From: Streptomyces coeruleorubidus
GTDB taxonomy: Bacteria > Actinomycetota > Actinomycetes > Streptomycetales > Streptomycetaceae
DNA length: 64,000 bases
Direction: 5' to 3'
NCBI RefSeq assembly: GCF_008705135.1
Contig: NZ_CP023694.1
Coordinates: forward strand, 7,663,001-7,727,000
Below are positions 42,933 to 54,543 of this stretch, one piece after another. The position numbers were made by a program, and so were the translations under genes. Numbering within the stretch: position 1 is the first letter of the stretch; every line of letters begins with the position of its first letter. Below the pieces are notes generated by a model. It worked only from the letters and a program-made list of their open reading frames with translations. It was not told where the DNA came from and searched no databases.

Positions 42933-44122
42933 GTGCCTGCCGCTGCACCATCTCCGATCCCACCCGCCCTTAACCAATGCCGCGATCAGCCGCCGACCGG
43001 GCCAGGCGAGCACCCTGGCCTGCTGGAACGACTCACCGAGGTACCCGACCCTCCTGATCCGCGCGGGGTGCGCCACGCTCTGTCGTACGTGCTTGCCCTG
43101 GCTGCCACCGCCGTACTGGCCGGAGCGACCTCGCTGCTGGCGATCAGCGAGTGTGCCGCCGACGTTCCGCCCGATGTCCTCGGCACGCTCGGAGCCCGGC
43201 GTGATCCGCTGGCCGGATGCCATCCGGCGGCGGACGAAGCGATCATCCGCCGGGTCCTGGCCCGGGTCGACGGTGATGCGCTCGACCGCGCGGTGGGACG
43301 CTGGCTCGCCGACCGGCGGCCGAAGGCCCTCCCGGCCAAGGGACGGTGCGCGGTCGCGGTCGACGGGAAGAGCCTGCGCTGCGTCGCCCGCGCGAACGGC
43401 TGGAAGATCCACCTGCTCGCCGCCCTCGACCACACCACGAGCAGCGTCCTCGCCCAGCTGGATGTCGGAGAGAAGACGAATGAGATCAGCTGCTTCCAGC
43501 CCCTGCTCGACACCATCGCCGGCCTCGCGGGCGCGGTGGTGACCAGCGACGCGATGCACACCCAGCGCGAGCACGCCGACTACGTGGTCACCGACCGGTC
43601 CGCGCACTACATCGTGATCGTAAGGGCAACCAGAAGAAGCTCCGCCAGCAGCTCAAGTCCCTTCCGTGGCGGCAGATCCCGCTACAGGGCCGCACCCGAG
43701 AGCGGTCACGGACGGGGCGAGATCCGCCGGGTCAAGGTCGCTACCGTGAACAACCTGCTCTTCTCACACGTCCGCCAGGCGATCCAGATCAAACACCGCC
43801 GCGTGAACCGCAGAACCGGCAAGGTCACGATCAAGAAGGTCTACGCGGTCACCAGCCTGCCCGCCGACCGCGCCACCCCCACCCAGCTCGCCGCCCTGAT
43901 CCGCGGCCACTGGTCCATCGAGGCACTTCACCACATCCGCGACGGGACCTTCAACGGGGACGCCGCCCAGCTCCGCACCGGCACGCACCCCGAGCGATGG
44001 CCACCTGGCGCAACCTCACCATCGGCTCGATCAGCCTCGCAGGGATCCACGGCATCGTCGCCGCCTTGCGACGCAACGCCCGCGACCCGAAGCGCCCGCT
44101 TGCCCTCTTCGGGCTCACGTGA
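42933..44122 (+). pseudogene. Degenerate ISAs1-family transposase
   Basis: The frame starting at GTG 42933 (MPAAAPSPIPPALNQCRDQP) matches the start of ISAs1-type DDE transposases: LLERLTEVPDPPDPRGVRHA, VAVDGKSLRCVAR, and AGAVVTSDAMHTQREHA. A frameshift near 43620 switches the frame (the KGNQKKLRQQLKSLPW segment is in another frame). A compensating shift occurs before 43700, and a third near 43990 moves the C-terminus (IGSISLAGIHGIVAAL, ending at TGA 44120-44122) out of frame. The element is dead. It lies inside the island between the outer end and the EF-Tu-CHAT locus. Confidence 0.82.
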
Positions 44123-44186
44123 TCGCAACGGGCATCCCACCGCTTTGCCGAGACCCTGGGCCGCGAGCGGGCCCGCTGGCAGTAGG

Positions 44187-44489
44187 TCAATCGTCTCGCC
44201 CCGGATCGGTGCTCTCATGGTCGCCCATGACATCGCCGACCTCTTCGTTGCCGGCGAGGATCCAATAGAGGATGAAGTACATCAGGAACCCCGCGGCCAG
44301 TCCGATGCAGTACCACGCGAAGACGCGCGGATTGGCGAACAGCCCGGTGACCGCCGCTCCTCCGACGGCTCCGATCACGCTGGCGATGTCTGACACTGCG
44401 GCTCCGCTGGCTTTGCGGATCAGCGTGCGGTAGGTGATCCATCCGATCACGATTCCGAAGCAGAGGGCGCCGACCTCTTCGATCGTCAT
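44187..44489 (-). CDS. Small membrane protein paired with EF-Tu-CHAT
   Basis: A 100-residue membrane protein. There is one hydrophobic segment at about residues 5-24 (VGALCFGIVIGWITYRTLI), a glycine/alanine-rich, amphipathic one at about 32-52 (VSDIASVIGAVGGAAVTGLF) and a long TM helix at about 55-78 (FAWYCIGLAAGFLMYFILYW), ending in a short acidic tail. The ATG at 44489 follows GAGAGGAG and begins 17 bases after the EF-Tu-CHAT stop, so the two form an operon. It matches no family I recognise. Its size and Gly-rich second helix would suit a pore-forming effector released or activated by the CHAT protease (inference). Confidence 0.75.
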   Translation of the reverse strand: MTIEEVGALCFGIVIGWITYRTLIRKASGAAVSDIASVIGAVGGAAVTGLFANPRVFAWYCIGLAAGFLMYFILYWILAGNEEVGDVMGDHESTDPGRDD

Positions 44490-44505
44490 GACGGTTCTCC
44501 TCTCA

Positions 44506-47703
<3,198 letters not shown>

Positions 47704-48383
47704 GTGATGCCCTTATTGCTCAGAGGGGGCATGTTGTCCGCCGGAAGCTGTCGTGCTTCACTGCGCTCACCTCGGCGGAGGTCTGCTTCTCCTAGCAGAC
47801 GCGGGGACGGCGCTCTCCCTGCTGTGGCTCCAACAGCCTGGTCCGGGACTGCTCAGCTCCGTACGGAGCGGCGGCGGGCTGCCTCCTCTGTCCATCGTGG
47901 CACCCATCGACCTGGCCAGCCTGGCGCCGCTCTGCTCTGGCTGACGGCCAGGTCGGCGTCGTTGGGGGATCGGTCCCCGTTGATCGCGTGATGCTGCGGG
48001 TGGTGACTGGACACATGGCGGCTGCAGGGACGGACCTTGCGGACTGGAGCAGCATCCCGCCCCGTGCCGTCGAGCGCGTTAAGGCAGCCGCCGACCGCGC
48101 CGACGCCGCCGCCCAGGCCTCCTCGCCGCTCGCCCCGCCTGACCGTCTTTTTCAGGAGCGCCACGCTCTCGTCGAGCCGTCGCCCTGGTGCAAGCCGGCA
48201 AGGGCCACGACCAGCGAGCGAGAGACCCACAACCTGGGCTGCCTCACCGCCTACGGTCGGGCCGTGAACCCGCTCGCCGCGCACCCAGCGCGGCACTGAG
48301 TTGCCGCAACCTTGGCAGGCCGGGGCAACCTCGCCTGCCGGACAGCCAGTTGCGACCCCAACGACGCTGGGCGCTTCGCCTCC
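47704..48383. other. Upstream region of the EF-Tu-CHAT operon
   Basis: The leftward promoter of the EF-Tu-CHAT operon should lie here. No similarity to the usual tuf upstream sequence was recognised. Apart from one possible small gene at 47991-48299, no coding region is convincing. Everything between 47704 and 48588 has the patchy look of rearranged DNA. Confidence 0.5.
47991..48299 (+). CDS. Possible orphan gene or remnant
   Basis: A 102-codon frame with the G/C-rich third positions expected of a Streptomyces gene: MLRVVTGHMAAAGTDLADWS, AVERVKAAADRADAAAQASS, LVEPSPWCKPARATTSERET. It resembles nothing I know. It lacks a strong ribosome site (GTTGATCGC before it). It may be a fragment of a displaced gene. 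Confidence 0.3.
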   Translation: MLRVVTGHMAAAGTDLADWSSIPPRAVERVKAAADRADAAAQASSPLAPPDRLFQERHALVEPSPWCKPARATTSERETHNLGCLTAYGRAVNPLAAHPARH

Positions 48384-48569
48384 CTGCACGCCGCCGGAGT
48401 CGTTGGAACAGAAATCCCTGTCTCACAGGCAGTAGCAGCGGAAGTCGCACTCGGCTTCTACCGCAGGTTCGCTGGCCCGGAGAACGCCTCAGTAGGCGAG
48501 GCGCTCCGCAAAACCCGAATCGACCTACTGCGGAAAGGCAACATCAGCGGACTCGTCTACACCTCGTAA
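48384..48569 (+). pseudogene. Inverted, truncated copy of the CHAT C-terminus
   Basis: The frame encodes SLHAAGVVGTEIPVSQAVAA through DLLRKGNISGLVYTS and then stops. It is the same protein sequence as residues 995-1055 of EF-Tu-CHAT, but on the opposite strand. At the DNA level only two mismatches are visible over about 180 bases (48384-48566 against the reverse complement of 44539-44720). It stops 7 bases after the identity breaks and lies 20 bases from the inner transposon end. It has no catalytic residues and is not functional alone. Confidence 0.85.
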
Positions 48570-48588
48570 CATCAGCTGATGTACCGTA

Positions 48589-48689
48589 TGTCGCTGAACA
48601 GTTCACTGCGCTGCTGAACTATGTGCTGAACTCTTCTCTGCATGGAAGGAAGTAGCGACCCTCGCGCGGAACAGTTCAGTGCGCAGACC
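48589..48689 (+). repeat. Putative Tn7-like left end (inner copy)
   Basis: It begins TGTCG at 48589 and carries ~20-base sites CTGAACAGTTCACTGCGC (48594-48611), CTGAACTCTTCTCTGC (48626-48641) and GGAACAGTTCAGTGCGCAGACC-type (48668-48689). The last 16 bases are identical to those at 42639-42654. It directly abuts the 3' end of the tniQ gene (stop at 48676), as expected for the end of a Tn7-like element. Confidence 0.6.
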
Positions 48690-50565
48690 ACGATCGCGCC
48701 GGGCCGCCCACGGCACCAGCGGCTCCCGAGTCAGGCTGGGGTCCAGTGCCCTGCTCGTACAGCCATTCCAGCCCCCACAGCGTCAATGCCCTGGCGGCGG
48801 ATTCCGGAACGCGTTCGTGGAACTTTCGCCGGGCTTCGGTCACCGAGGCCGCGCTCAGTCCCTCCCAACCTCCGGCGTAGACAGGGGAGTCGTGGGCTGG
48901 GCTGCCGGTGAGGGCTTGCCAAATCCACGCTGCGGCGTGGCGTTGCCGCTGGCGAGTAACGCCCATCCGTACCGGACGGAAGATCGAGAACAGGCTGTCA
49001 TAAGGGACCTCGAGAAGTTCGGAAAGTGCTCTCCGGCGAGCGGCGTAATCAATGGATCCTCGTTTCTGCAATAGATCGGCCAAAGTTCGAATGCCGTTCC
49101 AGAAAGCCTGAGAGTCGGGGATTCTCTGGGTCGTTTTCCCCCAATTTCCCTTGCGGCGCCGTGGGGTGTCGAGCGAGTCTTCGGCTTGGGCCCAAGTCTC
49201 TGCCCCGGCCAGGCGAGCGAGTGCGAGGGAGCAGAAGTTCCTGCCGACGACAGGTGTGGTTCCAGGAAGGTGAATGGCCATGACGTTGCGGTAGTCATCA
49301 GCGTCTATCAGATTCGGAATATGCCGGAACTCCAGGGCGACGGATGATCCAGTGGTAACGGCGCCAGCGATTCGGTAATGGTGGGGAACGATCGCCGTCA
49401 TCATGCGATGCAGTCCCGCCGGGTGCTGGATGCCGCGCAGCGGGTTGCGGCCACTGTGCCTGGTTTGCCGTTCTGCGGCCAACCTGCGCGCCCAAGGAGC
49501 AAGATGGCGTGCGCCAGCACCCCAGTCGGAGGCATTCAGGATGGGTTCCGTGATTGCAAGGGCGGCGGCAGCTTCGGACGCGGTGCCCGGCATCACGCCG
49601 GCCCCACCAGGTACCGCGCGAGGGCTCAGTGCGCGCTGTGTGCGGACGGCGGCGAGCGCGTCCGCGGCGAACCCGGGAAGTTCAGCGAGTTCGTCATCGT
49701 GGACGACCAGCCGCGCAGCTGCCGTCAGGTAGCGCAGAGCATCGAACCATTCGGCGCCGGAGACAGGCTCGCCTGCCAGCCGGGCCGTACCGCCGTCGGC
49801 AATGGCGAGCGCGCGCACTTGCAGATCAACCAACGCATGTGGGACCGAGAGGGTGGGGATCTCTGTGATCCGCTGTCGGCATACTTCCGGCTGGCTCGCT
49901 GCCACCGGGTTCGGCGAGCGGTTGCCGCATTCCTGCGGGTCCCGTGCGTAGTGGGTCCCTGTAGGTAGACCTGAAGGCTTCTTGTTCCCGCCTCCGCGCC
50001 GCAGTCTGACGCCGCAGGCAGGGCATTTGTCGACGAGAAGGCGCCGATGGACGGGACAGACGGCTGCGATGCCCAGGCGCCACCACACCGGCCATACCGC
50101 ATTCCGTGAAAGGCAATGTGGGCAGGCGCGGCTGTCGTAGGCCAGGAACCACTGGTGGCGAGTCAGACGAGGCAGGGTTGTTACGTCGTTTAGGTCAAGA
50201 CGCGAAAAATTGAGGGCAGTTCCGTCATAGCGAGCGAGTTGCATCTGCCGCAGTGTTTTGGTGGTCAGCCCGGTCGTCAGCTGCAGGCCAGCCAGGCTGG
50301 CCGGTGTGAGGGTGACGCCGAAGAACAGCGGTCGCCTCATTTTTCCTGCCGAGCTGAATTCAAGTCCCAGTGCCCGGGCTGCGATACCAAGCGGCACGTC
50401 CAATTTGATCGCAGTGCGCTCCACCCAGGAGTGGAACGCTTCGCCTTCCACAGGGGCGGGCACAACGGGAAGGCGGCGGAGCCGCGTTGCGTGAGCTGAC
50501 AGCTGGGGGTGGACGACGCCCCGCCGTCGGGCAGCGGTGGGTTCCGCCAAGTGCTCGTTGCTCAT
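48676..50565 (-). CDS. tniQ: TniQ/TnsD-family target-selection protein (second copy)
   Basis: A 629-residue TniQ family protein. The TniQ domain opens LPVVPAPVEGEAFHSWVER, and zinc-binding residues follow as C148/C151, C170/H173 and C181/C184 (CPHC, CPVH, CPAC). The long C-terminal part, with a DNA-binding-like helical segment ending in RQRQRHAAAWIWQALTGSPA, is typical of TnsD-like members that recognise an attachment site. It is clearly paralogous to the other TniQ at 54540-56453. The ATG at 50565 is 2 bases past the tnsC stop. Confidence 0.9.
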   Translation of the reverse strand: MSNEHLAEPTAARRRGVVHPQLSAHATRLRRLPVVPAPVEGEAFHSWVERTAIKLDVPLGIAARALGLEFSSAGKMRRPLFFGVTLTPASLAGLQLTTGLTTKTLRQMQLARYDGTALNFSRLDLNDVTTLPRLTRHQWFLAYDSRACPHCLSRNAVWPVWWRLGIAAVCPVHRRLLVDKCPACGVRLRRGGGNKKPSGLPTGTHYARDPQECGNRSPNPVAASQPEVCRQRITEIPTLSVPHALVDLQVRALAIADGGTARLAGEPVSGAEWFDALRYLTAAARLVVHDDELAELPGFAADALAAVRTQRALSPRAVPGGAGVMPGTASEAAAALAITEPILNASDWGAGARHLAPWARRLAAERQTRHSGRNPLRGIQHPAGLHRMMTAIVPHHYRIAGAVTTGSSVALEFRHIPNLIDADDYRNVMAIHLPGTTPVVGRNFCSLALARLAGAETWAQAEDSLDTPRRRKGNWGKTTQRIPDSQAFWNGIRTLADLLQKRGSIDYAARRRALSELLEVPYDSLFSIFRPVRMGVTRQRQRHAAAWIWQALTGSPAHDSPVYAGGWEGLSAASVTEARRKFHERVPESAARALTLWGLEWLYEQGTGPQPDSGAAGAVGGPARSWSAH

Positions 50566-50567
50566 GT

Positions 50568-51680
50568 TTAACTTGCCGCCACCTTCGATCCTGCTGCGGA
50601 TTTCTGGCGGCGCTGCTGTACGACTTTCCGGTACGTGGCCTGGGCGTATTCGCTAATCTCGATGCGGTCCATGAGCTTGCGTGTGATCGCTTCCTCCCCG
50701 CTCATGACGGCTTCGATTGCGGATTCACGGAACAGATCGGTAAGGGCGCAAATGCTGCCGTCGGTGCGGTCGTAGAAGTAGGAACAGAGCTTCACGAGTT
50801 TGCCGGGCCTGTGCCTGTAGAGCACTAGGGTGTCCTCCAGCGCTTTGACGGTCTCCGCCCATTCGAGTTTTTCCTGAGAAGTTTTGCATCCGAACTTGCG
50901 GACCGGGTAGCGGGTGTTTCGTCCTGAGGTTTGGGTGGCCCGCGAGGCCGCCTGGCCTTCGAGAAAGAGTCCGGATTTCTCGAGGTCGACGCCGGTGTAG
51001 ACGAACGTTGCCGCAGTCTCGTTGGCGATGTACTTCAAGTGATCGTTGACGACTCGGCCCTCTTTTGCGGACATGTCCAAGAAGTGCACATCATCAATGA
51101 TCACGAGTTCCGTGCCGACGTCCGACAGGACGGAGAGCACGTGGTTGGTGATGTCGGTCTGGGTATCCCGGCCGCGTTGCACCATGCCGAGGTAGTCGGC
51201 CAGCAGTACCGAGAGGTCCTTGGGCGTGGCTCTGGCCGGAATGCTGAGGTAGACGACGGGTGTGTAGTCGATGATCATTCCGTTGGATTCATAGCCGTCC
51301 TGAAACCTCTCCGGGTGCTTGCGGCGCAGCCGCCTTTCATAGCGGGCGGCAAACAACTTGACGAGGGTGGACTTGCCGACAGTGGGAGGACCGTCGAAGA
51401 CAAGGCCGGCTCTGGCCCCCGCAGCCCGCCGGGCGTTGGCCTTCATCCTGCGCTCCATCAGGTAGTGCAGACGCTTGACCTGGGAAGTGTCGATAATCGC
51501 GAGCGCGCTGTGATAGTTGTCGCGATCCTCATTGAGGTCGTCCTTGTCGTCATCCGACAGCTTCAAGTACTCCTCGTACGGCGGCATGACGGGCTGCTCG
51601 GGCGCGCGACTATCGCGGTAGCGGCGCCATTCCTCCTTGTTGCGGGGTTCGGCCAGGCCGGGGTGTCGGAAGGTGCTCAC
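50568..51680 (-). CDS. tnsC: TnsC-like AAA+ transposition regulator
   Basis: A 370-residue AAA+ ATPase that links TnsB to the target selector. Walker A is GPPTVGKST at about 97-105, Walker B is LVIIDDVHFLD, and a sensor-type Asn-Glu is in IANETAATFVYTG. The GTG at 51680 follows AGGAG and is 9 bases past the tnsB stop. An in-frame extension to 51752 runs into tnsB and is disregarded. Confidence 0.92.
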   Translation of the reverse strand: MSTFRHPGLAEPRNKEEWRRYRDSRAPEQPVMPPYEEYLKLSDDDKDDLNEDRDNYHSALAIIDTSQVKRLHYLMERRMKANARRAAGARAGLVFDGPPTVGKSTLVKLFAARYERRLRRKHPERFQDGYESNGMIIDYTPVVYLSIPARATPKDLSVLLADYLGMVQRGRDTQTDITNHVLSVLSDVGTELVIIDDVHFLDMSAKEGRVVNDHLKYIANETAATFVYTGVDLEKSGLFLEGQAASRATQTSGRNTRYPVRKFGCKTSQEKLEWAETVKALEDTLVLYRHRPGKLVKLCSYFYDRTDGSICALTDLFRESAIEAVMSGEEAITRKLMDRIEISEYAQATYRKVVQQRRQKSAAGSKVAAS

Positions 51681-51688
51681 ACGGGCTC

Positions 51689-53779
51689 CTAGATCGCGTC
51701 GGGGTCCCAGACCTCTGCGGCCCTGACCTTGCTCAAGTCGAGGTCGCCCCATTCGCCGGGCTCTGTTTCCTCGTCCGTAGCGTCGGGCACGGCGGTCAGC
51801 GGAGGGTGGCTGTTGACGGGTGCGTCGTTGCGCTGCATGTCGCGGCTCTGCGCCGCACCTCGGTGTTCGTCCCGCGTGTGACGCTTGCGGTCGGCGGCGG
51901 TCCAGGTCTCAGGTGCGTCTGTGCGGTTCTGTAGGTCGGTCAGAGCCTGAGCTACCGCTTCTTGGTCCTCGGGTGCACAGCCGCGCAGGGTGATGAGCCG
52001 TTTCGCCTCCCGCAGCGTGATGTCGGTGAACGGCTGGTGCTCTCCGAGCGCATGCGTCCAGCGCAGGACGTGCCACCGACCGTCGGAGGGATCAAGAAAG
52101 TAGGCGTGCAGCAGGTTCCGCGGGTCATAGCGGATGGGCCACAGTTCGTCGGGGTAGGGAGCCTTGGCCTTGCGGTAGCGGTACAGGACGTCGGCGTTGT
52201 ACGTCAGGTGGTTCAGCTCAACGCCGTAGGGGTGGATTACGCGCTTGGCAATCGGCAGCAGCTCGAAGTACACGTTGGTTTCGCGGGGGCAGTCCACGTA
52301 GCCAGCCGAGCCGAGCGCCATGGCGTATGCCTCGTTCGGGGAGACCCGCAGATCGGGGAATCCGTGCAGAGTAAGACCGCGATGATGTTTGCGCTGGTAG
52401 ACACCGATGACGTACTCGGCAAAGAACTCTGTGAGTTCGTCGATGGTCCACCGGGCCTGCTCTTCGGCAGTGCGGCCGCGGTGTGCGACGTTGAAGCCCT
52501 TGTAGCCGGCGACGTGTTCGGCGAATTGCTCGCGGATGGTCTTGAAGAGTCTTTCCACCTGCGGCTTGTCGGTGGGTTTGAGCTTGCGCGCGTCCTGAAG
52601 GTCGATCTTCCAGAGGGTGCAGGCGCGCCAGACTACGTCGGACTTGTAGGGCTTTCCGTGGTCGTAGAGCAGCGTCTCGGGGTAGATGACCGGCCGAGCG
52701 GCGGCCTCGGCCAGGCGCTCGTCCACGGTCAGCAGCCGCTCGTATGGAACGCGGAGCATCTGGTAGCGCAGGGCGTCAGACCAACCGGGGCGCATCATCT
52801 CCGGCGTCATGACGTCGGCCAGCAACAGACCGATGTCGATGGCCTTGGTCCCTTCGGGCGTGAGCCGCCAAGCCAGGAGGGAGCGGGTGGCCACGTCGAG
52901 GGCGATGGTGAGTTCCACGCGGATCGTGCTCGTGGTGCCGGGGTCGTAGGCGAGGACGTCGAGCGGGGTGGTGTCGAGCATGACCACTTCGCCGGGGCGG
53001 GTGGCGATGACGTTGCCGAAGGGCCGGTCGGGCTGGTTCGCGGCTGAAGACCGCTGGTAGGCCGGGGCAGAGGGGCTGATGTCCAGCAAGTGGGTGACCG
53101 CCCGTCGGAAGATGTCCCGGCTCGGCAGCGGAACGGCACCGGCGCCGTGGTCGGCATTGAGACGGTTCTGGGTACGCCGGTAGAAGCGGTTGCCGATGGT
53201 CGCGGAGCTGTCGGCGCGTTCGGCGGCCGCCTGATCACGGATGGCTTGGACCACACGTGGATCGAGGTTTCTCAAGGGGTTTGGCACGCGGGTCTTGCGT
53301 TTGTCCACGAGCCCCCACAGACCGTTCTCCGCGCGCCGTGCCCACAGCTTCCACATCCACCGTTCCGTCACGCCCAGCTCCTGTGCCTTGGCCTGAACAC
53401 GGACGACTTGGGGGAGCGCAGGATCGTATTGCGGGCGAGGCTCGTCCGCGGCCGCGCTGAGCGGGTCGCCGGAGCGGTAGCCCGTCATGGCCTCCAGTAG
53501 ATGGGCCTCTAGTTTCAGCGCAGCGTCCTTCACAGCTTTGTCCAGGCTTGCCAGGACGCCGGCTGGATCGGGGTGGGCATCGGAATCCATCAGTGCCGTG
53601 GGCGGCGGTTCGACCGCCGCACGGAAGCTGCTGTCGGCGAGCAGGACCGACAGCATGATGGTCTGCACGCGGCCGTTCTCCGAGCGCAGGCGCACGGTGG
53701 CACCGTCGAGCCCGGCGACCTGGTGCCGTTCCTCCTCGAACTCGATCCAGTCGGTGACGGCGAGCCGGTGGCTGCTCAT
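51689..53779 (-). CDS. tnsB: TnsB-like DDE transposase
   Basis: A 696-residue integrase-fold transposase. An N-terminal DNA-binding region (helix-turn-helix-like segment at about 125-155, VRVQAKAQELGVTERWMWKL) is followed by the catalytic core with D269 (VMLDTTPLD), D373 (LLYDHGKPYKSD) and E409 (KPQVERLFKTI). The Mu-type C-terminal beta-barrel (about 480-600) follows. The start at 53779 overlaps the tnsA stop (ATGA); longer frames to 54082 lie inside tnsA. Confidence 0.93.
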   Translation of the reverse strand: MSSHRLAVTDWIEFEEERHQVAGLDGATVRLRSENGRVQTIMLSVLLADSSFRAAVEPPPTALMDSDAHPDPAGVLASLDKAVKDAALKLEAHLLEAMTGYRSGDPLSAAADEPRPQYDPALPQVVRVQAKAQELGVTERWMWKLWARRAENGLWGLVDKRKTRVPNPLRNLDPRVVQAIRDQAAAERADSSATIGNRFYRRTQNRLNADHGAGAVPLPSRDIFRRAVTHLLDISPSAPAYQRSSAANQPDRPFGNVIATRPGEVVMLDTTPLDVLAYDPGTTSTIRVELTIALDVATRSLLAWRLTPEGTKAIDIGLLLADVMTPEMMRPGWSDALRYQMLRVPYERLLTVDERLAEAAARPVIYPETLLYDHGKPYKSDVVWRACTLWKIDLQDARKLKPTDKPQVERLFKTIREQFAEHVAGYKGFNVAHRGRTAEEQARWTIDELTEFFAEYVIGVYQRKHHRGLTLHGFPDLRVSPNEAYAMALGSAGYVDCPRETNVYFELLPIAKRVIHPYGVELNHLTYNADVLYRYRKAKAPYPDELWPIRYDPRNLLHAYFLDPSDGRWHVLRWTHALGEHQPFTDITLREAKRLITLRGCAPEDQEAVAQALTDLQNRTDAPETWTAADRKRHTRDEHRGAAQSRDMQRNDAPVNSHPPLTAVPDATDEETEPGEWGDLDLSKVRAAEVWDPDAI

Positions 53780-54543
53780 GCGGGACTCCGTGGGTCTGCG
53801 GCTTGCACATGGGTGTGATCTCGCAGAGGACGGGTCTGGTCGAAGGCAAGCTGGTGGTGCCACATGAGGTGGTAAATCACGGACCGCGCGAGTTCGGGAA
53901 CGGGCTGGAAGCTCACCAAGTCGCCAATGGGCACGGCTCTTTGGGCGAGCATTAGCAGGCGATCGACGAGAGTCTTTCCGGCTAACAGGGGGCGGCGGTA
54001 TCCGGCGAGCCAGGAAACGTTGGCCCAGCGCAGTGCATCGGGTTCGCCCACCATGGCGTAGTCCCAGCCGATCCACTGGCAAAGCTCGGCCGTGCGACGG
54101 GCCTGGGAGATAACGGCGGGCACTGTCATACGCCCGTCTTCCTTCACGTCCAGCAGCAGCACCGAGCCATCGCGCCGACGAGCGAAAAGATCTGGGGTGT
54201 GTCGCCAGGCGCCCTCGGTATCGTGGCCGTCAATGGTGAAGGGCTGGGCGCTGAATGAAACCACCTCAGGGTCGAAGTCGAGCAGCTTCATCCATTTCGA
54301 CTCCAGGTACGACTCGTAGTCGATCATCCGGTCAGTTGTAGCCGACCAGTAGTGACCGGGGGTGTGGTGCTGTCCTGCGTGAGAAGGGATCTTGCGGGCG
54401 GGGAGTGCGTTCTCGAAGGTGACTGCGGCAGCCTGAGAGGCAGGGACGAGGCGTTCCGTCCCGCAGGGGTCGTAGTACTGGAGGAAATTTCGGTCGCGAG
54501 CGGCGCGCACCGGTCGAAGCGTGCGTGTTCGCGGTGGGCTCAT
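53776..54543 (-). CDS. tnsA: TnsA-like endonuclease
   Basis: A 255-residue protein of the restriction-enzyme-like fold. The E of DYESYLESKWMKLLDFDP (E77 or E81), D118 in HTPDLFARR and K134 in LLLDVKEDGRM form the TnsA E-D-K catalytic site that cuts the 5' ends so the element moves by cut-and-paste. A helical C-terminal domain (from about 165) contacts TnsC. The ATG at 54543 follows AAAGGGA. It overlaps tniQ (upstream) and tnsB (downstream) by ATGA junctions. Confidence 0.92.
   Translation of the reverse strand: MSPPRTRTLRPVRAARDRNFLQYYDPCGTERLVPASQAAAVTFENALPARKIPSHAGQHHTPGHYWSATTDRMIDYESYLESKWMKLLDFDPEVVSFSAQPFTIDGHDTEGAWRHTPDLFARRRDGSVLLLDVKEDGRMTVPAVISQARRTAELCQWIGWDYAMVGEPDALRWANVSWLAGYRRPLLAGKTLVDRLLMLAQRAVPIGDLVSFQPVPELARSVIYHLMWHHQLAFDQTRPLRDHTHVQAADPRSPA

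Noticed and set aside
47853..48389. 178-codon minus-strand frame upstream of EF-Tu-CHAT
   Set aside because: No ribosome site or recognisable features, and it overlaps the CHAT fragment and the better-biased plus frame at 47991.
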